Positions 51,636-61,164 of a DNA stretch of 64,000 nucleotides are shown in pieces. Every line of letters begins with the position of its first letter. The first letter of the stretch is position 1. The notes beneath the pieces were generated by a model. That model did no database searches. It had not been told where the DNA came from and saw nothing but the letters and a program-made list of their open reading frames with translations. The DNA comes from Gloeocapsopsis dulcis (GTDB taxonomy: Bacteria; Cyanobacteriota; Cyanobacteriia; Cyanobacteriales; Chroococcidiopsidaceae). A program made the position numbers and the translations under genes. The stretch lies in contig NZ_CP119968.1 of assembly GCF_032163395.1 (NCBI RefSeq), positions 1,597,501 through 1,661,500 on the forward strand. The letters run 5' to 3'.

Positions 51636-52802
51636 TTAATAGCGAAAAATTGCTGCCGCTGGTGATTGTGGTACTTCTTCAGGCTCTACAACGTAAACCA
51701 TCCCACCATTCAATAATGTATGAACAGCAGCAAAATCTAACATATCTTCATCATCCGGTTCTGGTTCTGAGTGTAACTCTACAGCCATTGTATCTGGATC
51801 GAACTGACCCCAAAGTTCCTGCCCTACTGGTACAAATAAAGAATCAATCCTCTGAAAATAAGCGGCTGAAACAATTTCTTTAACATCATTTGAGGTTTTA
51901 CCAGTGCCAGCGCCAGCGAGTTCCTGATAACGTTCCATTGCTTCTTTTTCTGCCTGATGGAATAGAGGTTCAACAATTGGCAAAGCTTTGTCTTGCAATT
52001 CTTCCGGCTTCACGATATCTACATTGACATTAATACCTTCTTCCACTAAATGGAGATACTCATTAGTATCTTTATAAATTGGGAAGAGATACTCGACTCC
52101 TGCTAACACTAAAGGTGCTTTTTGATTCTTCAGTTTCACACACACCACATCATCAATTTGGTGAAAGAATTGCAGGATATCTTTCTGGTGCTCATCTCTA
52201 TCAGGGCTTCCTTGTCCGTGGAATGAACCAGGCTGCACCATAGAATTAGCCGTTCCTCCTCTAGATGTCGCAATCCGAAACTGACCCGATGAAGCAGTTT
52301 CATCATAGTCAAGGGCTGCATCCAGACTCTTGGGCATATTTGGCACCTCTACCTCTTTCACATTGTAAGGCGTGCCTTCAAAGAATCTGATATTATCTTG
52401 ACTCAAAGCTAAGATGTAAAATCGGTTATCGTTGTTAATCAATTGCAGTAGCGGCTTGAGGTGAAATTGCCCGCTAACAACTACCAATTCTGGAAACTCG
52501 ATTGGCAACTGGTAGTAGCGAAAAACTGTTGGCGAGATAAAGATTACCAGTCCGCGATCTTGGTTTTCCCAAAAATCGGCGGTATCAAGTTCATGTGCTT
52601 GTTTAAGAAGTTCCACTGCTTCTGTATGAGGCATCTCGATTGCATCTAACCGTGCCTCAGCCTCACGAATTAAATTTTTGAAACGAATTGGGTTTTCTCT
52701 GACATCTGGCCCTGCTTTCTGCATTGGCATATATAAGGATATACAAGGGCTTTGAGGGGTTTCTACTAAAGCTTTTAATTCATCTATATTCAATAGCGGC
52801 AT
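51636..52802 (-). CDS. BaeRF-type (bacterial archaeo-eukaryotic release factor-like) protein
   Basis: The 388-residue product starts MPLLNIDELKALVETPQSPC followed by ISLYMPMQKAG, with an eRF1-like layout: an N-terminal domain, a middle domain (FYILALSQDNIRFFEGTPYN), and a C-terminal domain (APLVLAGVEYLFPIYKDTNE, then FVPVGQELWGQFD). I recognise it as a bacterial eRF1-like (BaeRF) family protein; such proteins are suspected to act on ribosomes but the role is unproven. AGGAG lies just upstream of the start. It stands alone. Confidence 0.75.
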   Translation of the reverse strand: MPLLNIDELKALVETPQSPCISLYMPMQKAGPDVRENPIRFKNLIREAEARLDAIEMPHTEAVELLKQAHELDTADFWENQDRGLVIFISPTVFRYYQLPIEFPELVVVSGQFHLKPLLQLINNDNRFYILALSQDNIRFFEGTPYNVKEVEVPNMPKSLDAALDYDETASSGQFRIATSRGGTANSMVQPGSFHGQGSPDRDEHQKDILQFFHQIDDVVCVKLKNQKAPLVLAGVEYLFPIYKDTNEYLHLVEEGINVNVDIVKPEELQDKALPIVEPLFHQAEKEAMERYQELAGAGTGKTSNDVKEIVSAAYFQRIDSLFVPVGQELWGQFDPDTMAVELHSEPEPDDEDMLDFAAVHTLLNGGMVYVVEPEEVPQSPAAAIFRY

Positions 52803-53248
52803 ACTTAACTCCTGTCCAAGTTGCTAAAAGCAGATTGCTCTAGATTTATTTCATGCGCAAGTTGACCAGCTTTCATCTTTCTTACGATAAAAATTAGCTA
52901 CTGCCTACCCTGTCTTTAGATATATAAAGTTTTGAATTTTGAGTTTTGAGTTTTGAGTTAACCTCGGATAAAGGTTTGAGATTTGAATTTCGTCTTCAAC
53001 TCATAACTACAGATAGCGAGTATATCCTTGGCAATTTAATACGTTCAGGGTAACGATTTGTTGGGGTGTTGGCAACAACTGATTCAACGATGGAATTCTA
53101 CTTTAAGTTAATGTATATCAATAAACACAAAACCGCGCAAAGTTGAATTATTACTTTTGACGGAGTTTATTTAAAGCCAATATACCACACATTTAGAAGT
53201 AATGAGGGGTTGTCAGTAGCAAATTATTCTCTACCGAAGTCAGGTGAT
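52803..53248. other. Divergent gap with heptamer repeat
   Basis: About 445 bases between the divergent BaeRF and DUF4383 genes. It holds the TTTTGAG heptamers at 52930-52957. I could not fix a promoter. Confidence 0.5.
52930..52957. repeat. Heptamer short tandem repeat, TTTTGAG type
   Basis: Four units, TTTTGAA then TTTTGAG three times. It is the phase- and strand-shifted relative of the AAAATTC run at 4468. Confidence 0.75.
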
Positions 53249-53755
53249 ATGGCTACTAAACAAAATGTTTGGAGTAAACTACAACAAGATCAAAGTGATA
53301 TGACAAAAATCCGTTATTTCGCCTTGATTACAGGAATTCTTTTTCTGCTATTAGGAATAGCGGGCTTCATTCCAGGGCTTGTTACGTTACCAGCAGGTGC
53401 TCCTACAGTCGCAGTTGATGCACCCAGGTTAGCGCTTGATAGTGGATACGGCTACGTACTAGGGTTATTTCCTACTAATTCCTTACATAATGCAGTTCAC
53501 ATCGTCGTGGGGCTGTTAGGAATTGCTGCTTACACCAGTGCTAGTGGGGCGCTAGTGTTTACTCGCGGATATGCGATCGCCTACGCACTCATCGCATTGA
53601 TGGGCTTATTTCCTTTTTCCAACACAACTTTTGGTGTGATGCCCATCTACGGAAATAATGTGTGGTTGAATGGAATTACTGCAGCGATCGCTGCCTATCT
53701 CGGCTTTAGTAAACCAATCGAAACTAGCACTTCATCTACACCAGATAACGTATAA
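53249..53755 (+). CDS. DUF4383 membrane protein
   Basis: The product has four predicted membrane helices: YFALITGILFLLLGIAGFIP, the segment with SLHNAVHIVVGLLGIAAYTS, GYAIAYALIALMGLFPFSNT and the C-terminal VWLNGITAAIAAYLGFS. The HNAVHIVVGLLG block is typical of DUF4383 proteins, whose function is unknown. ATG 53249 is chosen because AGGTG lies just upstream; the frame is open to a TTG at 53210. Confidence 0.85.
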   Translation: MATKQNVWSKLQQDQSDMTKIRYFALITGILFLLLGIAGFIPGLVTLPAGAPTVAVDAPRLALDSGYGYVLGLFPTNSLHNAVHIVVGLLGIAAYTSASGALVFTRGYAIAYALIALMGLFPFSNTTFGVMPIYGNNVWLNGITAAIAAYLGFSKPIETSTSSTPDNV

Positions 53756-53931
53756 AAATCTTCTTCTGGTTCATCACCAGTGTAACTATTGTTTGTCAAT
53801 TGACAGCTATAAAAAGTGATTTTTATCACAAAATTAATAAAATCATACACCTTTTGGTAGCTGTTGTTCAAGAGTAAATATTTTATGGTGAAGGAGTGAA
53901 AAACGCACGATAAAGGTAATCTTCCTCTTTA

Positions 53932-53956
53932 ATTGCCTCAGTTACACTGGGGCAAT
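53932..53956. terminator. Strong hairpin ahead of crtO
   Basis: ATTGCCTCAGT (53932-53942) pairs with ACTGGGGCAAT (53946-53956), one wobble, loop TAC, followed by CTCTATTCTT. It is 176 bases after the DUF4383 gene and 34 bases before crtO. It may end the DUF4383 transcript or act in the crtO leader. Confidence 0.5.
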
Positions 53957-53989
53957 CTCTATTCTTGTAAATAGCTAAAATTTCTTCAA

Positions 53990-55681
53990 ATGCAAGCTTA
54001 CGATGTTATTATTATTGGCGCAGGACATAATGCATTAGTTTGTGCAGCTTATCTTTTAAAAGCAGGGTACAGTGTTTTACTTTTAGAAAAGAACTCGATT
54101 CCAGGAGGCGCGGCTACTACACAAGAAATCATGCCAGAAAATGCTCCTGGCTTCAAATTTAATCCTTGCGCTATTGATCATATTTTTATTCATTTAGGCC
54201 CGATTGTTAGGGAACTAGAACTATATAAATACGGCTTAGAATATCTATTTTGCGACCCGATTGCTTTTTGCCCGCATCCTAATGGCAAATATTTTCTTGC
54301 CCATCGTTCGGTTGAGCAAACTTGTGCTGAAATCGAACGTTTTAGTCCTCGCGATGCCAAACGATACGCAGAGTATATTGATTTTTGGCAGCGGGTAACA
54401 CAAATGATTACTCCGATATTTAATGCCCCACCAAAGTCAATTGTTGATATGGCAGGGAATTACAATGCTACCAAAGTCAAAGATATGTTGTCTTTAATGG
54501 GATCTCCTGATCAAACGTTAAATTTAATGCGATCGCTTTTTACCAGCGCCAAAGATGTCATCGAAGAATATTTTGATGCTGAATTTCTCAAAGCACCATT
54601 AGCCAGAATGGCAGGAGAGTTAAGCACAGCACCTTCTCAAAAAACGAGTGCGATCGGTTCCATTATGATGGCAATGCGCCACAACCCTGGTGTCAGCCGA
54701 CCAAAAGGAGGTACAGGTGCGCTCATCCAATCCTTAGTTGCTGCGGTGAAAAACCTTGGAGGTGACATCCTCACCGACCAACACGTAGAAAAAGTTTTAG
54801 TTGACGAGGGACGCGCAGTCGGAGTTCGGGGTGCAAACAATCAGGAATTTCGTGCCAATCGCGGCGTGATTTCGAGTATTGACGCCAAGCGCTTATTTTT
54901 ACAATTAATCGATAAGAGTGATATTGATGCCGTCGATCCTGAATTATGTTCTGCCTTGTCTCGTCGCATAGTACACAACAACGAGTCCATTCTTAAAATT
55001 GACTGTGCGCTTGCAGAACCTCCCCGCTTTAGTGCGCATAACCACACCGATGACTACTTAGTTGGTTCGGTACTCATTGCTGATTCGGTTAATCATGTCG
55101 AAATTGCGCACACCGACTGTACTGTAGGCAAAATTCCTGATGCAGATCCTTCAATGTATCTCGTTGTCCCAACAGTACTAGACCCCTCAATGGCACCAGA
55201 AGGTAAACATACTTTGTGGATCGAGTTTTTTGCCCCGTATCAAATTGCAGGTGCAGAAGGTACAGGATTAGACGGTACAGGTTGGACAGACGAACTCAAG
55301 CATAAAGTCGCTGATCGCGTACTGGATAAACTCGCAGATTACGCGCCTAACCTTAAGAATGCAATGATCGCCCGTCACGTAGAAAGTCCTGCGGAATTGA
55401 CCAAGCGTCTAGGAGTTTTAGAAGGAAATTACTATCATCTCGATATGACTTTCGACCAAATGATGTTTTTCCGCCCTATCCCAGAACTTGCTAATTATAA
55501 GACTCCAATTGAAGGTTTATTTCTGACAGGTGCAGGAACGCATCCTGGAGGAGCAATTTCAGGAATTCCTGGACGCAACTGTGCGCGTGTCTTTTTGCAT
55601 ACACAACAACCAATAAGACAAACATTAACCGATGCTACTGAGGTACTCAAGTCAAGATTCAAATCCTTTTTTAAATCTTAA
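53990..55681 (+). CDS. crtO: Beta-carotene ketolase CrtO
   Basis: This CrtI-fold ketolase makes echinenone (4-keto) from beta-carotene. The match to cyanobacterial CrtO runs along the whole length: DVIIIGAGHNALVCAAYLLK, GGAATTQEIMPE, NPCAIDHIFIHLGP, GLEYLFCDP, RPKGGTGALIQSLV, TLWIEFFAPYQIAGAEGTGL, and the C-terminal FLTGAGTHPGGAISGIPGRN. CrtO is distinct from the diiron CrtW ketolase. It lies alone, with a strong hairpin 34 bases upstream. Echinenone and related ketocarotenoids protect against light and oxidants and serve the orange carotenoid protein. Confidence 0.95.
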   Translation: MQAYDVIIIGAGHNALVCAAYLLKAGYSVLLLEKNSIPGGAATTQEIMPENAPGFKFNPCAIDHIFIHLGPIVRELELYKYGLEYLFCDPIAFCPHPNGKYFLAHRSVEQTCAEIERFSPRDAKRYAEYIDFWQRVTQMITPIFNAPPKSIVDMAGNYNATKVKDMLSLMGSPDQTLNLMRSLFTSAKDVIEEYFDAEFLKAPLARMAGELSTAPSQKTSAIGSIMMAMRHNPGVSRPKGGTGALIQSLVAAVKNLGGDILTDQHVEKVLVDEGRAVGVRGANNQEFRANRGVISSIDAKRLFLQLIDKSDIDAVDPELCSALSRRIVHNNESILKIDCALAEPPRFSAHNHTDDYLVGSVLIADSVNHVEIAHTDCTVGKIPDADPSMYLVVPTVLDPSMAPEGKHTLWIEFFAPYQIAGAEGTGLDGTGWTDELKHKVADRVLDKLADYAPNLKNAMIARHVESPAELTKRLGVLEGNYYHLDMTFDQMMFFRPIPELANYKTPIEGLFLTGAGTHPGGAISGIPGRNCARVFLHTQQPIRQTLTDATEVLKSRFKSFFKS

Positions 55682-56034
55682 AATTACACCATTTAAAATA
55701 CCTAACAGTCTTTGACAAGGCGCATTTGTATAACTTCTTTTCTCAATATTTTTTACTAAGAACAATCGTATTCGGGGCAGGTTTATTTATAGTTAGTTAA
55801 TTCTTTAGGTATACGGTAATCTATATCTTTAGTAGAAGACAGGAGTAAGAACCAGCCTATATTGTTAGTTTAGAAGATTTTCAAAAAAAGAAGAAATTAG
55901 CAGCGTTAGCGATCAATTGTTTTATGTTGGTTTAACTAGTTTGCAATTCAGTAGATCGGCAAGAGATATTACGGAACTTTCAGTAGAAGCTATCGTAATT
56001 ATAAACTTACATCATTAAAACTTTAATTTGATAT
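55682..56034. other. Gap before the fusion-enzyme pair
   Basis: About 350 bases, AT-rich. A TTGACA occurs at about 55712 but no -10 lies at a proper distance. No gene or hairpin was recognised. Confidence 0.4.
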
Positions 56035-58464
56035 ATGGCAGACAATAACAATCATAGTTCGCATAATAAAAGCAATAATCACACCTCAGCAAATGTTGCT
56101 GAAGGCAGTCTATCGAATTCACTTAAAGCAGAACATTTAAATGCCTCATTCACAAATCTATCTTTAGTAGCTAAAAGCTTCAAACTAGCTACTATAGAAA
56201 CACCAGATCTCGTTTGTTTGTCGCACTTACGTTGGAATTTTGTTTATCAAAGACCGCAACATATACTGACACGCTGCGCTCAAGGACAACGAGTTTTCTT
56301 TATTGAAGAACCAATTTTTAGTTCAGACTTAGGAACAGCGCCAGAATTGGGGAAATTAGATATCAACGTAGACGAAAGTGGAGTTTGGGTTGTTGTTCCG
56401 CACCTCAAGAAGGGTTTGAGTCAAGAAGAGATAAATGCTCGACTCGAAGTCTTGATTGAAACTTTTTTTACCGATCAACAAATTAGTAAATACATTTGTT
56501 GGTACTACACGCCAATGGCGATCGCCTTTACACGTCAGTTGCAACCCTTAGCAATTGTCTATGATTGCATGGATGAGTTATCTGCATTTCAGGACGCACC
56601 GCCTGCTTTAAAAAGCTATGAAGCTGAACTCTTCAGTAGTGCAGACTTAGTATTTACCGGTGGACAAAGCCTTTACGAAAGTAAAGCCAAACAGCATCCC
56701 AATGTTTTTGCATTTCCCAGTAGTGTCGATGTTGCTCACTTTGCCCAAGCGCGAGATATTGTTGAAGAACCCGCACAAGCACATATTCCGCATCCGCGTC
56801 TTGGCTTTTTTGGCGTAATTGACGAACGCATGAATGTGGATTTGCTGGCAGGCATTGCCGATGCGCGTCCCGACTGGCAGTTAGTTATAATTGGTCCTAT
56901 TGTCAAAATTGATCCCACAACTTTGCCCCAACGTGAAAACATTCACTACTTAGGGGCTAAGACTTATAAACAGCTACCTGCGTATGTTGCAGGATGGGAT
57001 CTGGCGATGCTGCCATTTGCCCACAACGAATCAACCCGCTTTATTAGCCCGACTAAGACTCCAGAGTATCTGGCTGCAGGTAAACCTGTTGTATCTACTT
57101 CGATTCGCGACGTGGTGCGTCCTTACGGTGAGACAAGATTGGTGCGCATTGCAGATAGCGTTGAGGAATTTGTCACAGCCACAGAACAGGCAATGCAAGA
57201 AGACACGCCTGCATCAGGGTGGTTAAGTCGCGTTGATGCTTTTTTAGAGCAAATTTCGTGGGATCGCACGTGGGCATCAATGATGAAACTGATCGACTCG
57301 GCGATCGCTGCCAAAAGTAACATGACGGCGACAAATATCCCGCAAGCACCAAGCATTACTACTAGAGACTTTGTCTTCGATTACTTAATTGTCGGGGCGG
57401 GGTTCTCTGGTAGTGCGATCGCCGAACGGTTGGCAAATGATGGCAAAACAGTGCTGATTGTAGACAAGCGCAATCACATCGGCGGCAACGCTTATGATTG
57501 TTATGACGAGCATGGTGTCCTAATTCACAAATACGGTCCGCACATTTTTCACACCAACTCCCGCGAAGTTTTTGAATACCTTTCCCGCTTTACGCAATGG
57601 CGGGCTTACGAACACCGCGTTCTTGCGAGTGTAGACGGACAACTTGTCCCGATTCCGATTAACCTCGACACCATCAACAAGCTGTATGGCATGAACCTCA
57701 CTTCATTTCAAGCGGCAGAATTCTTTAATTCAATTGGGGAACCAAGAGAATACATCCGCACCAGCGAGGATGTCGTAGTGAGTAAAGTCGGCAGGGAGTT
57801 ATACGAAAAATTCTTCCGAGGCTACACTCGCAAACAATGGGGACTCGATCCCTCAGAACTCGATAAATCGGTAATTGCTCGGATTCCTACTCGTACCAAC
57901 CGCGACGATCGTTATTTCACCGACATCTACCAAGCAATGCCTCGGCACGGTTTTACGCGGATGTTCGAGAATATGTTGGCTCATCCCAACATCAAAGTCA
58001 TGTTGAATACGGATTATCGAGAAATTGTCAAAGCGATACCTTGCCGCGAGATGGTTTACACCGGACCCGTTGATGAGTTTTTTGATTTTCGCTATGGTAA
58101 GTTACCGTATCGATCGCTTGATTTTAAACACGAAACGCATCACACTAGCGTGTTTCAACCGGCACCGGTAATTAACTATCCCAACGAACACTTGTATACT
58201 CGTGTCACAGAGTTTAAATATTTGACTGGGCAAGAACACCATAAAACGAGCATTGTTTACGAATTTCCTCAAGAGTCGGGAGATCCTTACTACCCTGTAC
58301 CGCGTCCTGAAAATCAGGAAATCTACAAGCAGTATAAAGCACTCGCTGATACAACAGCAGGAGTATATTTTGTAGGCAGGCTAGCAACGTACAAGTATTA
58401 CAACATGGATCAATGCGTTGCCCAGGCGCTAGCGGTTTATAAGCAAATTGCACTTAAAGCTTGA
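56035..58464 (+). CDS. Fusion of glycosyltransferase (GT4-like) and UDP-galactopyranose mutase
   Basis: Residues 1-50 are Asn/Ser/His-rich and probably disordered. Residues about 58-425 form a TuaH-like or GT-B glycosyltransferase: VCLSHLRWNFVYQRPQHILT at the start, RLGFFGVIDERMNVDLL, and FISPTKTPEYLAAGKPVVST (donor-site Glu344). From about residue 448 a complete UDP-galactopyranose mutase (Glf) follows: FDYLIVGAGFSGSAIAERLA, IGGNAYDCYDEHGVLIHKYG, PHIFHTN, and NMDQCVAQALAVYK at the end. The mutase converts UDP-galactopyranose to the furanose form, so the fused transferase may use galactofuranose. The next gene starts 7 bases later. Confidence 0.92.
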   Translation: MADNNNHSSHNKSNNHTSANVAEGSLSNSLKAEHLNASFTNLSLVAKSFKLATIETPDLVCLSHLRWNFVYQRPQHILTRCAQGQRVFFIEEPIFSSDLGTAPELGKLDINVDESGVWVVVPHLKKGLSQEEINARLEVLIETFFTDQQISKYICWYYTPMAIAFTRQLQPLAIVYDCMDELSAFQDAPPALKSYEAELFSSADLVFTGGQSLYESKAKQHPNVFAFPSSVDVAHFAQARDIVEEPAQAHIPHPRLGFFGVIDERMNVDLLAGIADARPDWQLVIIGPIVKIDPTTLPQRENIHYLGAKTYKQLPAYVAGWDLAMLPFAHNESTRFISPTKTPEYLAAGKPVVSTSIRDVVRPYGETRLVRIADSVEEFVTATEQAMQEDTPASGWLSRVDAFLEQISWDRTWASMMKLIDSAIAAKSNMTATNIPQAPSITTRDFVFDYLIVGAGFSGSAIAERLANDGKTVLIVDKRNHIGGNAYDCYDEHGVLIHKYGPHIFHTNSREVFEYLSRFTQWRAYEHRVLASVDGQLVPIPINLDTINKLYGMNLTSFQAAEFFNSIGEPREYIRTSEDVVVSKVGRELYEKFFRGYTRKQWGLDPSELDKSVIARIPTRTNRDDRYFTDIYQAMPRHGFTRMFENMLAHPNIKVMLNTDYREIVKAIPCREMVYTGPVDEFFDFRYGKLPYRSLDFKHETHHTSVFQPAPVINYPNEHLYTRVTEFKYLTGQEHHKTSIVYEFPQESGDPYYPVPRPENQEIYKQYKALADTTAGVYFVGRLATYKYYNMDQCVAQALAVYKQIALKA

Positions 58465-58471
58465 ATTAGTT

Positions 58472-60667
58472 ATGGTATCAAAACATCCCGTGGAAATTTG
58501 GGCTGGAGTAGAGGGTACAGTTAATCGTGTGGGTGATGAGTATTTCGACCAGTTGCAACGCAACGGTCATGCAACCCGCGTGGATGATTTGGATTTATTT
58601 GCCGAACTGGGGATACGTATGATTCGTTACCCAATTTTGTGGGAACGGATCGCACCCAATGGCATCGAGAATGCTGATTGGACGTGGGCTGATGCACGGC
58701 TAGGTCGATTGCGAGAATTGGGCATTTGTCCAATTGTCGGATTAGTGCATCATGGTAGTGGTCCTAGAAATACCAGCTTGGTAGATCCAAAATTTCCAGA
58801 GAAACTCGCTGCATTTGCGCGTGCAGTTGCCGAACGCTATCCTTGGGTGACACATTACACGCCGATCAATGAGCCGTTAACAACCGCACGATTTAGTGGA
58901 TTATACGGTCACTGGTATCCTCACGGGAAAGATGAAATAACTTTCATCCGCGCATTGTTAGGGCAGATCCGCGCGATCACACTTTCAATGGCAGCGATCC
59001 GAGAAGTCAATCCCCATGCTCAACTCGTGCAAACCGAAGATTTGGGTAAAATTTTCAGTACACCGTTGTTGGCATACCAGGCAGCGTTGGAAAACGAGCG
59101 CCGCTGGCTAAGCTTCGATTTATTGTGTGGTAAGCTGTCTCCAACGTATCCGATGTGGCACTTCTTGCATAAGTGTGGTGTTGATGAAGCTGAACTAGAG
59201 GCATTTTTAGAAAATCCCTGTCCGCCGGACATTATGGGAATTAATCATTACCTAACGAGCGATCGCTTGTTGGACGAGCGGATCGAACGGTATCCGGCTT
59301 GGTCGCATGGAGGTAATGGCAAACACGAGTATGCAGATATCGAGGCAGTACGCGTTTGTGCTGAAGGTATAGCTGGACATCGCCACTTGCTCACAGAAGC
59401 GTGGGAACGCTACAAATTGCCGCTGGCAATTACTGAAGTTCACCTCAACTGCACTCGGGAGGAACAGCTGCGTTGGCTATACGAAGCATGGAATATCGCA
59501 CAGGAATTACGCGATTGTGGTGTGGATGTTCGCGCTGTTACCGCTTGGTCGCTGTTAGGTAGCTATGATTGGAATATCTTGGTAACTCGCTGTGTTGGCT
59601 ATTATGAGCCAGGCGTATTCGATGTTCGTTCGCCGCATCCCCGACCAACAGCGATCGCTAAAATGATCTGCGATCTTGCTGCCGGACGTACTCCACAGCA
59701 CCCATTACTGGCAACACCAGGATGGTGGCATCGGCAAACGCGGCTGTTATTTCCCCCAGTTTCGACTCAGGAGAAAACGTCTTTTGAGCCTCCTTTGGGA
59801 GTTACCTCTAAACCGATTGCGATCGTGGGAGCAACCGGAACTTTGGGTAGAGCTTTTGCGCGCATTTGCGATGTACGGGGGATCTCGTACCAGTTACTGA
59901 CACGCCAAGAGATGGACATTGCCGATCCCATTAGTGTTGATACAGTTCTCACTCAGTTACAGCCGTGGGCAGTTGTCAATGCAGCTGGATACGTACGCGT
60001 AGACGACGCAGAAAACGAACCTGATGTTTGTCTGCTGGTCAATACGCAAGGACCCGCAACTTTAGCCGCTGTTTGCGCTCGGTATAATATCGCATTGCTG
60101 ACTTTTTCATCAGATTTGGTATTTGATGGTGCAATATCCACTCCGTATGTAGAAGACGATCTAGCTACTCCGCTGAATGTGTATGGGCAGAGTAAAGCTT
60201 TAGCCGAAGAGCGAGTATTGCAGGCTTATCCTGCATCTTTGGTAATTCGCACGAGTGCCTTTTTCGGACCCTGGGATGATTACAACTTTGTGACGCTCGC
60301 ATTGCGTGAGTTAGCTGCTGGGCGTACGTTTATTGCCGCAGATGATGCCATCGTGTCACCTACTTATGTCCCCGATCTTGTTCATACGAGCCTTGATTTA
60401 TTAATAGATGGTGAGTGTGGGTTGTGGCATTTGGCGAACAAAAGTGCGATCGCCTGGGCTGACTTGGCACGAATGGCTGCCAAAACAGCGGGCTTGTGTA
60501 CCACTAACGTGATTGCTCGTCCGCTACAAGAACTAGGCTTGATTGCTCCTCGCCCAAATTACAGCGTTCTTGGTAGTAATCGCGGCGATTTGCTTTCTGA
60601 TCTTGACAGTGCGATCGCACGTTACTTCGATGAACTCGAACAAATTGACTTGGGAGTGAAGACTTAA
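58472..60667 (+). CDS. Fusion of GH1-like glycosidase and RmlD-like dTDP-4-dehydrorhamnose reductase
   Basis: Residues 1-~425 are a GH1-like TIM barrel: IWAGVEGTVNRVGDEYFDQL, acid/base Glu134 in PINEPLTTARF, nucleophile Glu322 in AITEVHLNC (most GH1 enzymes have ITENG), and TAWSLLGSYDWN. After a short linker, residues ~446-731 form an RmlD-type SDR: IAIVGATGTLGRAFARICD, NAAGYVRVDDAENEPDVCLL, FSSDLVFDG, and YGQSKALAEE (Tyr571, Lys575). RmlD makes dTDP-L-rhamnose. ATG 58472 is chosen over an in-frame start at 58448 that overlaps the previous gene. It is 7 bases after the transferase-mutase gene, so both act in one polysaccharide pathway. Confidence 0.9.
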   Translation: MVSKHPVEIWAGVEGTVNRVGDEYFDQLQRNGHATRVDDLDLFAELGIRMIRYPILWERIAPNGIENADWTWADARLGRLRELGICPIVGLVHHGSGPRNTSLVDPKFPEKLAAFARAVAERYPWVTHYTPINEPLTTARFSGLYGHWYPHGKDEITFIRALLGQIRAITLSMAAIREVNPHAQLVQTEDLGKIFSTPLLAYQAALENERRWLSFDLLCGKLSPTYPMWHFLHKCGVDEAELEAFLENPCPPDIMGINHYLTSDRLLDERIERYPAWSHGGNGKHEYADIEAVRVCAEGIAGHRHLLTEAWERYKLPLAITEVHLNCTREEQLRWLYEAWNIAQELRDCGVDVRAVTAWSLLGSYDWNILVTRCVGYYEPGVFDVRSPHPRPTAIAKMICDLAAGRTPQHPLLATPGWWHRQTRLLFPPVSTQEKTSFEPPLGVTSKPIAIVGATGTLGRAFARICDVRGISYQLLTRQEMDIADPISVDTVLTQLQPWAVVNAAGYVRVDDAENEPDVCLLVNTQGPATLAAVCARYNIALLTFSSDLVFDGAISTPYVEDDLATPLNVYGQSKALAEERVLQAYPASLVIRTSAFFGPWDDYNFVTLALRELAAGRTFIAADDAIVSPTYVPDLVHTSLDLLIDGECGLWHLANKSAIAWADLARMAAKTAGLCTTNVIARPLQELGLIAPRPNYSVLGSNRGDLLSDLDSAIARYFDELEQIDLGVKT

Positions 60668-60776
60668 TCCAAAGAAAATGCGATCGCCTTTGAGTTGTGA
60701 ACATCTAGTTGGGTTGCTAATTGTTCTTTGCTCTTAGCCAACAGGTTGTTGCGTTCGCAAACCGTTTAGAAACGCT

Positions 60777-61013
60777 CTAAACATTGATAATGCCGTAATA
60801 AGTACCAATAATAAATAAGATAATTCCTATAGCGATCGCTGTAACAGTAATGCGAAATCCCAAGTTAGGCATGTCTTCACGGGTAATTACGCTATCTGCC
60901 TGAACCTGAGTTAATGGCTCTGATTTTGATGCGGGATTATAGTGGGAAGTTGTGTTTTTAGCTACGGGAACATTATTCTCCGTTTTTGGAGCCTGACTTT
61001 CATCTGATTTCAT
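60777..61013 (-). CDS. Unknown small protein with C-terminal membrane anchor
   Basis: The 78-residue product (from ATG 61013) has a hydrophilic, disordered-looking first part (KSDESQAPKTENNVPVAKNT) and one C-terminal hydrophobic helix (FRITVTAIAIGIILFIIGTY). I do not recognise the family. The frame is open upstream to an ATG at 61124; the start is uncertain. It is convergent with the GH1-RmlD fusion. Confidence 0.55.
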   Translation of the reverse strand: MKSDESQAPKTENNVPVAKNTTSHYNPASKSEPLTQVQADSVITREDMPNLGFRITVTAIAIGIILFIIGTYYGIINV

Positions 61014-61164
61014 CAGCTTTTCGTGTACATTACGACGCTTGTGCTGACATAGTTTAAAATAATTGCTCAAAATCACATCTTTAGTGTACGGTGTATCCTG
61101 ATTCTGCTCTGACAGAAGAAGCAATTGACTGCTCTGATTTTTATCCTAAATAAGTAGTTGAACG

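Noticed and set aside
52930-52957. Possible CRISPR-like repeat
   Set aside because: The 7-base units are directly adjacent with no spacers; it is a short tandem repeat. No CRISPR array was seen anywhere in the window.
55712-55732. TTGACA followed by TATAAC as a promoter
   Set aside because: The spacer is only about 11 bases, too short for a sigma-70-type promoter.
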